A stretch of DNA of 34,427 nucleotides from an uncultured Clostridiaceae bacterium (GTDB taxonomy: Bacteria > Bacillota > Clostridia > Lachnospirales > Lachnospiraceae). Shown here piece after piece: positions 22,934-29,984 of the stretch. The notes below the pieces were generated by a model. That model saw nothing but the letters and a program-made list of their open reading frames with translations. It was not told the origin of the DNA and made no database searches. The stretch lies in NCBI GenBank assembly GCA_947177415.1, contig CAMWUK010000035.1:1-34427 (forward strand), given 5' to 3'. The translations under genes were made by a program, and so were the position numbers. How positions within the stretch are numbered: position 1 is the first letter of the stretch; each line of letters opens with the position of its first letter.

Positions 22934-23575
22934 CAACTCTTTTAATTCTTTTTGAATTTTTAGAATAAATTCTTTATAATCTTTTGTTTCTCTTGGTGCA
23001 TTAGTGAAATTCTGACGTTGTCCCTCCTTCTCAATTAGTTGGTGCAACTCTTCCACACAGTCTTCTAATTTATCATTTATCACAATATAATCATATTGTG
23101 GCATAAATTTACTTTCTTCTATTGCCCGGTTCATTCGTTTATCAACCGTAGCAATATCTTCTGTTCCACGGCTTACTAATCTCTCTCTAAGTTCCTTCGC
23201 CGTAGGTGGTGTAACAAACACCAAAGATGCCTCAGGAAAAATATCTCTAACCTGCAAGGCCCCTTGTATCTCAATCTCTAGGATTACATCTTTTCCTTGG
23301 GCTAACTGCTCCTCTACATAGGATTTGGGAGTGCCATAATAGTTTCCTACATATTCCGCCCATTCAATCAATTCTTTTCTATCTATCATCTGCTCAAATT
23401 CTTCTCTTGATAAAAAGAAATATTCTCTGCCATGAACTTCTCCTTTTCTTGGAGTTCTGGTAGTTGCAGAGACAGACAATCCATACTGGTATTTTTCAAC
23501 TATTTTTTTCATCAGGGTTCCCTTCCCTGCTCCCGAAAAACCGGAAATTACGGTTAAAACACCTCTTTTACTCAT
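22922..23575 (-). CDS. gmk: Guanylate kinase
   Basis: Phosphorylates GMP to GDP with ATP. The P-loop GFSGAGKGT is at residues 12-20, followed by SVSATTRTPRKGEVHGREYFF (GMP-binding region, about 36-56) and the IEWAEYVGNYYGTPKSYV segment. The length of 217 is near the norm. The last three residues (VTI) and the stop come from the 135-bp insertion. Removing it and one target copy restores an ending of ...ELKELYA with a TAG, 27 bases before the rpoZ start. It is in the yicC-remA-gmk-rpoZ order. Confidence 0.97.
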   Translation of the reverse strand: MSKRGVLTVISGFSGAGKGTLMKKIVEKYQYGLSVSATTRTPRKGEVHGREYFFLSREEFEQMIDRKELIEWAEYVGNYYGTPKSYVEEQLAQGKDVILEIEIQGALQVRDIFPEASLVFVTPPTAKELRERLVSRGTEDIATVDKRMNRAIEESKFMPQYDYIVINDKLEDCVEELHQLIEKEGQRQNFTNAPRETKDYKEFILKIQKELKELVTI

Positions 23576-23586
23576 GTATCTTACCT

Positions 23587-23826
23587 CTATTCATTTTCTA
23601 CTTTCTTGGAAATTGTCTCAGGAAGAAATGCAGATAACAAAATATGTCCACTGTCCATCACAACTACAGATTTTGTTTTTCTTCCGCAAGTTGCATCAAT
23701 TGCCATTCCATTGTCTTTTGCACTTTGTACCATCCGCTTAACTGGTGCTGCATCAAAATGAATAATAGAAACAACTTTTCGTGCATTTACTAAATTTCCA
23801 TATCCTACATTTAAAAACTGCTGCAA
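23587..23826 (-). CDS. remA: RemA-like DNA-binding regulator (DUF370)
   Basis: The 79-residue protein matches the RemA/DUF370 family: FLNVGYGNLVNARKVVSIIHFDAAPVKRM near the N-terminus and DATCGRKTKSVVVMDSGHILLSAFLPETI later. In Bacillus subtilis RemA activates extracellular-matrix and osmoprotection genes; transfer of that target set is inference. The start is a TTG at 23826, chosen because AAGGAG lies 8 bases upstream and no in-frame ATG fits. It overlaps nothing and has 15- and 11-base gaps to yicC and gmk, indicating one operon. Confidence 0.92.
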   Translation of the reverse strand: MQQFLNVGYGNLVNARKVVSIIHFDAAPVKRMVQSAKDNGMAIDATCGRKTKSVVVMDSGHILLSAFLPETISKKVENE

Positions 23827-23841
23827 ATGCCCATCTCCTTG

Positions 23842-24720
23842 CTACTCAATATTCTGAATCTGTTCACGGATCTTTTCAATCTCTGTCTTTAAATCAATGG
23901 CTTTATTCGACACTTCTATATCATTTGCCTTTGATAAAATCGTATTCGCCTCCCTGTTCATCTCTTGCGTGATAAAATCCAGTTTTCTTCCAATATTCTC
24001 TCCATGTTCCATTGTAGAACGCAAATTTTGGATATGGCTGCGAAGTCTTACTGTCTCTTCATCCACACATACTTTGTCTGCATATATGATCAGTTCTGTA
24101 GCAAGAACGGCTTCATCTACCTGTTTGTCCCCCAGCACTTCTTGTATCTTATTCGTTAATTTGTCCCGATAGTCTCTAAGCATCTTCGGATAACGTTCTT
24201 CTATGAATCCTATCAATTCTAACAACAATTCTGTCTTTGTATAAATATCCTGTTTGAGGTGTTCCCCCTCTGCTAAACGGCTTTCTACAAATCGTTTTGC
24301 TGCTTCTTCCACACCCTCTTTAAGCAGTTCACTAATCTTGTCTTCGTCCACTTGTTGTTCTTCCAAAGTAAATACATCCGGGTATCTGGCAAGGTCTGAT
24401 ATCGTCACATCATTCTCTAACATCAAGCTTCTGGAAAGCTTATTTAAATTGTCCCAGTAATCCAATGCCAGTTTCTCGTTATAGTTTACACAGGCTTTGC
24501 CTTCCATATAGTCTTCATAAAGAATAGATACATCCACCTTACCACGACTTATGTATTCCTTAAGCTGAGCACGTATTCCACTTTCCAAAAAACTCAGCTT
24601 CTTAGGAAGTCTTACAGAAATATCACTGTAACGATGATTTACTGACTTAATCTCTACAACTAGTTTTCTCTTTTCGCTTATTGTTTCGTATCTCCCGAAA
24701 CCTGTCATACTCTTTAACAT
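23842..24720 (-). CDS. YicC/YloC-family endoribonuclease
   Basis: 292 residues from the ATG at 24720 (AGAAAGAG upstream; an in-frame ATG further up lacks support). The start MLKSMTGFGRYE and the segment VEIKSVNHRYSDISVRLPKKL (about 22-42) are family hallmarks. The C-terminal half has ETVRLRSHIQNLRSTM and GRKLDFITQEMNREANTILSKAND, the conserved DUF1732 region. Homologues are reported to be endoribonucleases that act in RNA turnover. It is the first gene of the yicC-remA-gmk-rpoZ operon, under the promoter at 24789-24818. Confidence 0.94.
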   Translation of the reverse strand: MLKSMTGFGRYETISEKRKLVVEIKSVNHRYSDISVRLPKKLSFLESGIRAQLKEYISRGKVDVSILYEDYMEGKACVNYNEKLALDYWDNLNKLSRSLMLENDVTISDLARYPDVFTLEEQQVDEDKISELLKEGVEEAAKRFVESRLAEGEHLKQDIYTKTELLLELIGFIEERYPKMLRDYRDKLTNKIQEVLGDKQVDEAVLATELIIYADKVCVDEETVRLRSHIQNLRSTMEHGENIGRKLDFITQEMNREANTILSKANDIEVSNKAIDLKTEIEKIREQIQNIE

Positions 24721-24760
24721 CGTATACACTCTTTCTATCTGTTTATTTGTTACACTACCA

Positions 24761-24807
24761 AAGGGCATAGTAACACACTTTATGTTATATTATAATATAT
24801 GCCCCTT
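24761..24807. promoter_or_regulatory. Inverted repeat around the -10 region of the yicC operon
   Basis: AAGGGCATA (24761-24769) pairs with TATGCCCCTT (24798-24807). One arm overlaps the promoter spacer and the other lies just past the expected start site, so it could be an operator or a hairpin on transcribed or displaced DNA. No regulator can be assigned. Confidence 0.35.
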
Positions 24808-24818
24808 AGTAAAGTCAA
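24789..24818 (-). promoter_or_regulatory. Sigma-A promoter of the yicC-remA-gmk-rpoZ operon
   Basis: TTGACT (24813-24818), an 18-base spacer and TATAAT (24789-24794) on the minus strand lie 69 bases before the yicC start. Confidence 0.75.
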
Positions 24819-24825
24819 TGTTTTC

Positions 24826-26166
24826 TCAAAGGTTTGTCTCTAATTTTTCAACTATAGATTCAAGAATTTTCAATCTGGCATATTTTTTCTGATTTGCTTC
24901 TACGATAACCCATGGTGCATACAAAGTAGAAGTTTTGGAAATCATAAGGTTCACCATTTTTTCATATTCTTCCCATTTTTCACGGTTTCTCCAATCCTCT
25001 TGTGTCAATTTCCACTGCTTATTGGGATCATTCTGCCTTGCCAAAAATCTTCTTTCCTGCTCCTCCTTATCAATTTGCAGCCAAAACTTTATAATATATA
25101 CTTTCCCCTGTCTCCACTGATTCTCCATCTGGTTAATTTCTCTGTATCCCCGTTCACACTCTGCGTCTGTACAAAATCCTTCAATTGGTTCTACTAATAC
25201 CCGTCCATACCAGCTTCTATCAAATATAACAATCTCCCCCTCCTTTGGATAGTTTCTCCAAAACCGCCAAAGGTATGGATAAGATTTTTCTACAACATTG
25301 GGAGCACTGGTTGGTATTACCTGATAATCTCTTGGGTCAAGGCAACGTGTAATCCGTTTTATAGCTCCACCCTTTCCGGCTGCATCCCATCCCTCAAAAA
25401 CCAGTGCCACTGCTGCACCTTTTTTCTCTAATTTTCTTTGCAAAACACTTAGTCTTTTTTGTAAATATCCAATTCTTTTTTTATATTCTTTTTTCTTTAC
25501 GTCTTTTGATAAATTCACATTCGCCAATATATTATGATAATCAGCTTGTGATCTTTGTACTCCTGAAGATTCTTCTGGTTTAGTTGATTCTATTGCTCTT
25601 TTTAAACTATAAGAAATATAAGACAAAAAATTATCTTCAATGGCTTCATGTTCCATTTCTAACAACTGCCAGCTACAAAAAGAAAAACTAGAACTTTGTA
25701 ATATATAATTCCATAACTTCATATCCATTTTCTGTTTTTTTCCTTGAAAAAACACTTTAATTACCTCTACGCTTTCTTGGTTAAGTATTCTTTCAAACTC
25801 CCGGATTTCCCGTCTGATTTCCTGTCTTTTTCCACTCTTTAATCTTTGCCCCTTTTCCAGATCATACCATTTTTTATACCAGCTCCTGTCAAATATGTGT
25901 ATTTTCCCCTTCTCTGGAAGATTTCTCCAATATTCTAATAAAAACGGTTTTTCTTTACTCTGCTTTTTATCACTTGGTGGGACCACATTACATCCTCTCG
26001 GATCTAAGCACTCCAGTAGTATTTTTAGAAGATGTCCCTTTTCCTTTTCTTCCTGTCCTTCTAACAATATAATAACCGCTCTATTCTTTTCCTTGCACAT
26101 TCTTTGCAAATGTCCAATTTCTAATATTATAGACTCCTTATCCATCTTCCAGTTTACTTTTTCCAT
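24826..26166 (-). CDS. Two-domain PPK2-family polyphosphate kinase (polyphosphate:AMP phosphotransferase type)
   Basis: 446 residues from the ATG at 26166, which has GAGGTGG at good spacing; an in-frame TTG at 26190 is less likely. Two tandem PPK2 domains are visible. The C-terminal one has an intact Walker A (GWDAAGKGG, 259-267), CLDPRDYQVIPTSAP and FDRSWYGRV (315-323). The N-terminal one has the matching LDPRG and FDRSWY (92-97), but its P-loop is degenerate (EGQEEKEKG, 36-44). This layout matches PAP enzymes that use polyphosphate to convert AMP to ADP, with one catalytic and one non-catalytic half. It stands alone between two transcription units. Confidence 0.88.
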   Translation of the reverse strand: MEKVNWKMDKESIILEIGHLQRMCKEKNRAVIILLEGQEEKEKGHLLKILLECLDPRGCNVVPPSDKKQSKEKPFLLEYWRNLPEKGKIHIFDRSWYKKWYDLEKGQRLKSGKRQEIRREIREFERILNQESVEVIKVFFQGKKQKMDMKLWNYILQSSSFSFCSWQLLEMEHEAIEDNFLSYISYSLKRAIESTKPEESSGVQRSQADYHNILANVNLSKDVKKKEYKKRIGYLQKRLSVLQRKLEKKGAAVALVFEGWDAAGKGGAIKRITRCLDPRDYQVIPTSAPNVVEKSYPYLWRFWRNYPKEGEIVIFDRSWYGRVLVEPIEGFCTDAECERGYREINQMENQWRQGKVYIIKFWLQIDKEEQERRFLARQNDPNKQWKLTQEDWRNREKWEEYEKMVNLMISKTSTLYAPWVIVEANQKKYARLKILESIVEKLETNL

Positions 26167-26235
26167 ACACTCCACCTCGCCCAAAATCAAATTTCAATAC
26201 ATAATTCGATTATTAAATATATGATACACCTCTAT

Positions 26236-26270
26236 ATTAAAAAAGAACCCATTTCATTATAGGTTCTTTT
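26236..26270 (-). terminator. Terminator after the M18 aminopeptidase gene
   Basis: AAAAGAACC (26241-26249) pairs with GGTTCTTTT (26262-26270) around a 12-base loop. T runs follow on both strands, so it could work in both directions. Confidence 0.8.
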
Positions 26271-26303
26271 TCTTAAAAATTAGTATATTCTTTTCAATAA
26301 AAT

Positions 26304-27683
26304 TTATGCATCTTTTAAAAAGGCTATGTACCCTTTCTTCGCTTCATAAATATCTGCCTTGCTTGTTATCTCCCAAGGAGCATGCATATTAAGAACAGCA
26401 ACACCACTGTCAATTACTTCCATTCCATAGAGAGATAAAATATAAGCAATCGTACCGCCACCACCTAAATCGACTTTTCCAAGTTCGGCTGTCTGGTAAT
26501 ACACTTTATGTTCATCCATAATTTTCCGAAGTTTTGCTATATACTCTGCATTGGCATCATTAGAACCAGACTTTCCTCTAGAGCCGGTAAATTTATTAAA
26601 TACCATCCCCCTTCCAAAATAAGCAGCATTCTTCTTTTCAAAAGCGGACGCATAAGACGGATCAAAAGCAGCACTTACATCAGAAGATAACATTCTTGAA
26701 TTTGCTAAAGTTCTGCGAAGGGTAAGTTCACTATATATTCCCATAGCATCCAGTAACTCTGCTACTGTATTTTCAAAGAAATGAGATCGCATTCCGGTTG
26801 CTCCTACACTGCCAATCTCTTCCTTGTCTACCAGCAGACAACAGCTCGTCGTATCGGATGTATTCTCCTCTAACATTGCAATCAGAGAAGTATAAGCACA
26901 AACTCTGTCATCTTGTCCATAAGCCATAATCATACTTTTATCAATTCCGGACTCTCTGGCTTTTCCTGCTGGAACCACTTCTAATTCTGCTGACAAGAAA
27001 TCTTCTTCCTCAATTCCATAGCTTTCTTTAAGAAGTTTTAATACCTGATTCTTTACCTTGTCTTTTTCTTCTCCTTGCAAAGGACGGCTTCCAAATAAAA
27101 TATCCAGTTTTTCCCCTTCAATTACGGTTCTTGCCTTCTTATCCAATTGTTCCCCGGATAAATGAACCAGCAAATCTGTAATACAAAAAACCGGCTCCTC
27201 TTCTTTTTCCCCAATAATAATCTCTACTACTTCTCCATCTTTTTTTACAACTACACCATGAATCGCCAAAGGTATGGTTACCCACTGATATTTCTTAATC
27301 CCACCATAGTAATGGGTATCCAGATATGCAAAATTTTGCTCCTCATAAAGAGGATTTTGTTTAATATCCAATCTTGGAGAATCAATATGAGCTCCTAAGA
27401 TATTCATACCTTCTTCTATGGATTTCTTTCCAATACGGTAAAGTACGATTGATTTTTTCATACAAACAGAATAAACTTTATCGCCCTCTTTTAATTGTTC
27501 TTTATTCTTCCGAATTTGGTCTATATTTTTATATCCAGCTTGTTCTGCCATAGAAACAATTCTTGTGACACATTCTCTTTCTGTTTTTCCACCATCCAAA
27601 AACTCCCGGTATCCTTTACATAATCCTTCTAATTCTCTTATCTCTTCCTCTGTATATTCTTCCCATGCGTTTTTTCTTTCCAT
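26304..27683 (-). CDS. M18 family aminopeptidase
   Basis: Cytosolic metal-dependent aminopeptidase of 459 residues, similar to bacterial ApeA/aminopeptidase I. Expected metal ligands and catalytic residues are visible in order: GAHIDSPRLD (His99, Asp101), MAYGQDDRVCAYTS, VDKEEIGSVGATGM with the Glu pair, SSDVSAAFDP, and VLNMHAPWE near the C-terminus. Such enzymes trim N-terminal residues from peptides in the last steps of protein turnover. The ATG follows GGAAGGAG. A 28-bp palindromic insertion lies only about 20 bases upstream of the start without breaking the ribosome binding site. Confidence 0.93.
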   Translation of the reverse strand: MERKNAWEEYTEEEIRELEGLCKGYREFLDGGKTERECVTRIVSMAEQAGYKNIDQIRKNKEQLKEGDKVYSVCMKKSIVLYRIGKKSIEEGMNILGAHIDSPRLDIKQNPLYEEQNFAYLDTHYYGGIKKYQWVTIPLAIHGVVVKKDGEVVEIIIGEKEEEPVFCITDLLVHLSGEQLDKKARTVIEGEKLDILFGSRPLQGEEKDKVKNQVLKLLKESYGIEEEDFLSAELEVVPAGKARESGIDKSMIMAYGQDDRVCAYTSLIAMLEENTSDTTSCCLLVDKEEIGSVGATGMRSHFFENTVAELLDAMGIYSELTLRRTLANSRMLSSDVSAAFDPSYASAFEKKNAAYFGRGMVFNKFTGSRGKSGSNDANAEYIAKLRKIMDEHKVYYQTAELGKVDLGGGGTIAYILSLYGMEVIDSGVAVLNMHAPWEITSKADIYEAKKGYIAFLKDA

Positions 27684-27709
27684 AATGTCTCCTTCCTGTT
27701 TATCTATTG

Positions 27710-27737
27710 GTAACTGTTCAGAACCATGAATAGTTAC
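27710..27737. mobile_element. 28-bp palindromic insertion with 8-bp target duplication
   Basis: The same palindrome as at 3584-3611 with one change (right tip ATAGTTAC). Identical 8-mers ATCTATTG flank it (27702-27709 and 27738-27745). It lies in the leader of the aminopeptidase gene, one of the few copies upstream of a gene rather than at a 3' end. Confidence 0.88.
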
Positions 27738-27773
27738 ATCTATTGTTCTTTTTCCATGGCTGAGCTACAACCA

Positions 27774-27804
27774 CACAAAAAGGAACCACACCCGCAGTTC
27801 CTTT
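27774..27804 (-). terminator. Terminator after the Nudix gene
   Basis: AAAGGAAC (27779-27786) and GTTCCTTT (27797-27804) form an 8-bp stem followed by TTTT on the minus strand, six bases past the stop codon at 27810. Confidence 0.75.
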
Positions 27805-27809
27805 CTATG

Positions 27810-28262
27810 CTAAAAGTATTTTTTCGAACCCCATAGATTACTTCGCTTCAAGTCTACATATTCACTATATGCCTTCTCCAAAATTTGTTTCTCATTTGCA
27901 AACTTTAATAAATGATATGCCTCGTGAAACTTATAATAACCTGAATCTACAAAATATTCTTCTCTTTGTGGTTTGCTATAATAACTATCAGCCATCATTA
28001 AATACCAATGAACATTCTTTACTACTGTATCTGTAGGTGTATTAAAAGTATATTGGCTTCTGTCTACATACTTAATAATCAGTGCGTTTACATCGCTTTC
28101 TTCCTTCACCTCACGAAGTGCAGTCTCCTTGTATTCTTCGCCCTCTTCTACTGTTCCTTTTGGCAATACCCAGCCTTCATATTTGTTCTTATAGTTTTTA
28201 TACAGCAATAAAATCTTACCTCTGAAAATTACCACACCACCACAGCTTGTTGCCTCAACCAT
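27810..28262 (-). CDS. Nudix hydrolase
   Basis: A 150-residue protein with a Nudix box at residues 36-58 (G-x5-E-x7-REV-x-EE pattern: G36, E42, R50, E51, E54, E55). The glycine that usually follows EE-x is Asp57 here. The WVLPKGTVEEGE lead-in suggests hydrolysis of dinucleoside polyphosphate- or nucleotide-type substrates as in MutT/Ap4A-like proteins, but the substrate cannot be read from sequence. The C-terminus is longer than minimal Nudix domains and contains YYKFHEAYHLLKFANEKQILEKAY. The ATG follows AGGAGG. It appears to form its own unit, ending in a terminator. Confidence 0.9.
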   Translation of the reverse strand: MVEATSCGGVVIFRGKILLLYKNYKNKYEGWVLPKGTVEEGEEYKETALREVKEESDVNALIIKYVDRSQYTFNTPTDTVVKNVHWYLMMADSYYSKPQREEYFVDSGYYKFHEAYHLLKFANEKQILEKAYSEYVDLKRSNLWGSKKYF

Positions 28263-28375
28263 CGCAATTCCTCCTGTTTCTTATTGCTTTGCAATATGAA
28301 TTGGTGTGTACCGAAAAACTATAATTAGTATACCTCTTTTTTTAAGTTTTTTCAATAGGAAAAGAAATCCGCAAT

Positions 28376-28510
28376 GTAACTATCCAGGTAGAAACACGCA
28401 TTTACTGCGTGTTTCGTAAGAGAAAGTAAATTATGTAATGTTTAAGCCCCTTCACCGAAGGTGAATTAATACGGGCTTAAACGTAACTGTTCATGGTTCT
28501 GAACAGTTAC
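28376..28510 (+). mobile_element. 135-bp miniature element (class B), copy 2
   Basis: It runs from GTAACTATCCAGG to the 28-bp palindrome ending CTGAACAGTTAC, with internal hairpins around ACACGCATTTACTGCGTGT and GTTTAAGCCC/GGGCTTAAAC enclosing TTCACC-GAA-GGTGAA. Flanks are TCCGCAAT (28368-28375) and TCCGTAAT (28511-28518), 7/8 identical. The right flank ends two bases from the stop codon of the penicillin-binding protein gene. The remaining part of the 28263-28520 interval shows nothing else convincing. Confidence 0.88.
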
Positions 28511-28520
28511 TCCGTAATAA

Positions 28521-29984
28521 CTAATTTCCAAGGAAAGACTGAAAAACTTTTTTGGCAATTGGTACTGCATATTCACTTCCTGTACCAGCACCTTCCACAA
28601 TCACTGCTACTGCAACCTTAGGCTTATCTGCTGGTGCAAATCCCAAGAACCATGCATGAGAATTTTTGGTTGCATCATACTCTGCTGAACCAGTCTTTCC
28701 AGCCACCGGATAAGATAAGGAACTTAGGGATGTTGCTGTTCCAGAACGGATTACTTCCGTCATATATGTGGTTAGTTCTTTCGTTTCTTCTTCTGTCATT
28801 ATCGTTCTGGCAGCAGTTTCTTTTGTTTCTCTTACCACAGTTCCACTATTACTTTCCAACTTCTCCACTACATAAGGCTGCATCATAACTCCCTTATTTG
28901 CAATTGTTGATACAATCATAGCTGCATGTAGAGGTGTAATCTGGGTTTTCCCTTGTCCCATGGCAGTATGCATAATTTCTTCTTTATTAGAATCTTTGTT
29001 TAATACAAAACTACTCTTATTATGTACCATTTTGGTAGGAAGTTTTGTATTAAAATAAAAACTTTCACAAACCTTTCGGTATTCATTCGTATTTAATTTT
29101 GTTCCCAGATATGCAAAACAAGAGTTACAGGATTTGGCAAATGCACTTTGTAAGTTCAAGTTTCCATGCACATGATTCCGATAACAATTTACCACAATTC
29201 CATCTTGTTTCTCTGTCCCTTGGCATTGGTAAGAGAACTTGCTGGTATCTTCTGTCTGCCTCATATATGCTAAGGTAGTCATAATTTTAAAAGTAGATCC
29301 TGGTGGGTATAATCCCTGTGTTGCCCGGTTTACTAAGCAAGATTCCTCATTTGCATCTGCAACCAGACTGTTCCACTGAATATCTAGTGATGCCGGACTC
29401 GGATCATAGTCCGGTTTTGATACCATTGCAAGAATCTTTCCCGTAGATGGCTCCATAATGACTATTGCTCCCTTATGATTTCCTAACGCATCATAAGCTA
29501 CTCTTTGCAAATCCACATCCAATGTAGTAATTGCATTATCTCCTATGGTCTTTTTTCCATCCAGCTTCTTCTGAAAATTAGTAACCGGATTGTCATTAGA
29601 AGTTAAAAGATTAAAATTCTCAGATAGTTCTACTCCTGTCTTTCCCTGACTGGAATGTCCCACCACATGGGTAAATAACCGCCCATACGGATAACTTCTT
29701 GTCTCTCCTCCCTTTCCATCAGAAACTGTTTCTGCAAGCACTTCTCCTTTTCTTCCAAGAATCTTTCCCCTCACGACTCTCTTGGCAAGAATGGTTTGTC
29801 TTTGGTTATAGGAATTATTGATTACATCTTTGCTTTGCACAGCCATAAAATATACGAAATATCCAATAAGCCCAAGAAATAGTGCAGAAAGCATATAAGT
29901 TACCACTAATATTTCCCGGTTTCCTCCCCGTTTTTCGCCTTTTTCTTTCTTATTCTTCTTCGAGTTCTTCTTGTTCTTCGTCAA
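28521..29984 (-). CDS. Class B penicillin-binding protein (transpeptidase, PbpA/FtsI type)
   Basis: Peptidoglycan DD-transpeptidase, membrane-anchored with an extracellular catalytic domain. Counting from the TTG at 29984 (487 residues): Lys/Asn-rich cytoplasmic tail, transmembrane segment about 26-48, dimerisation region, then SxxK (Ser230-Lys233 in GSTFK), SCN (285-287) and KTGSAE (from 430). No PASTA domains are present. The start choice rests on AGGAGG nine bases before the TTG; an ATG at 29993 directly abuts that site and a GTG at 30005 has none. All options lie inside the end of the ftsW/rodA-type gene. SEDS plus class B PBP pairs form a polymerase-crosslinker complex. Confidence 0.93.
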   Translation of the reverse strand: MTKNKKNSKKNKKEKGEKRGGNREILVVTYMLSALFLGLIGYFVYFMAVQSKDVINNSYNQRQTILAKRVVRGKILGRKGEVLAETVSDGKGGETRSYPYGRLFTHVVGHSSQGKTGVELSENFNLLTSNDNPVTNFQKKLDGKKTIGDNAITTLDVDLQRVAYDALGNHKGAIVIMEPSTGKILAMVSKPDYDPSPASLDIQWNSLVADANEESCLVNRATQGLYPPGSTFKIMTTLAYMRQTEDTSKFSYQCQGTEKQDGIVVNCYRNHVHGNLNLQSAFAKSCNSCFAYLGTKLNTNEYRKVCESFYFNTKLPTKMVHNKSSFVLNKDSNKEEIMHTAMGQGKTQITPLHAAMIVSTIANKGVMMQPYVVEKLESNSGTVVRETKETAARTIMTEEETKELTTYMTEVIRSGTATSLSSLSYPVAGKTGSAEYDATKNSHAWFLGFAPADKPKVAVAVIVEGAGTGSEYAVPIAKKVFQSFLGN

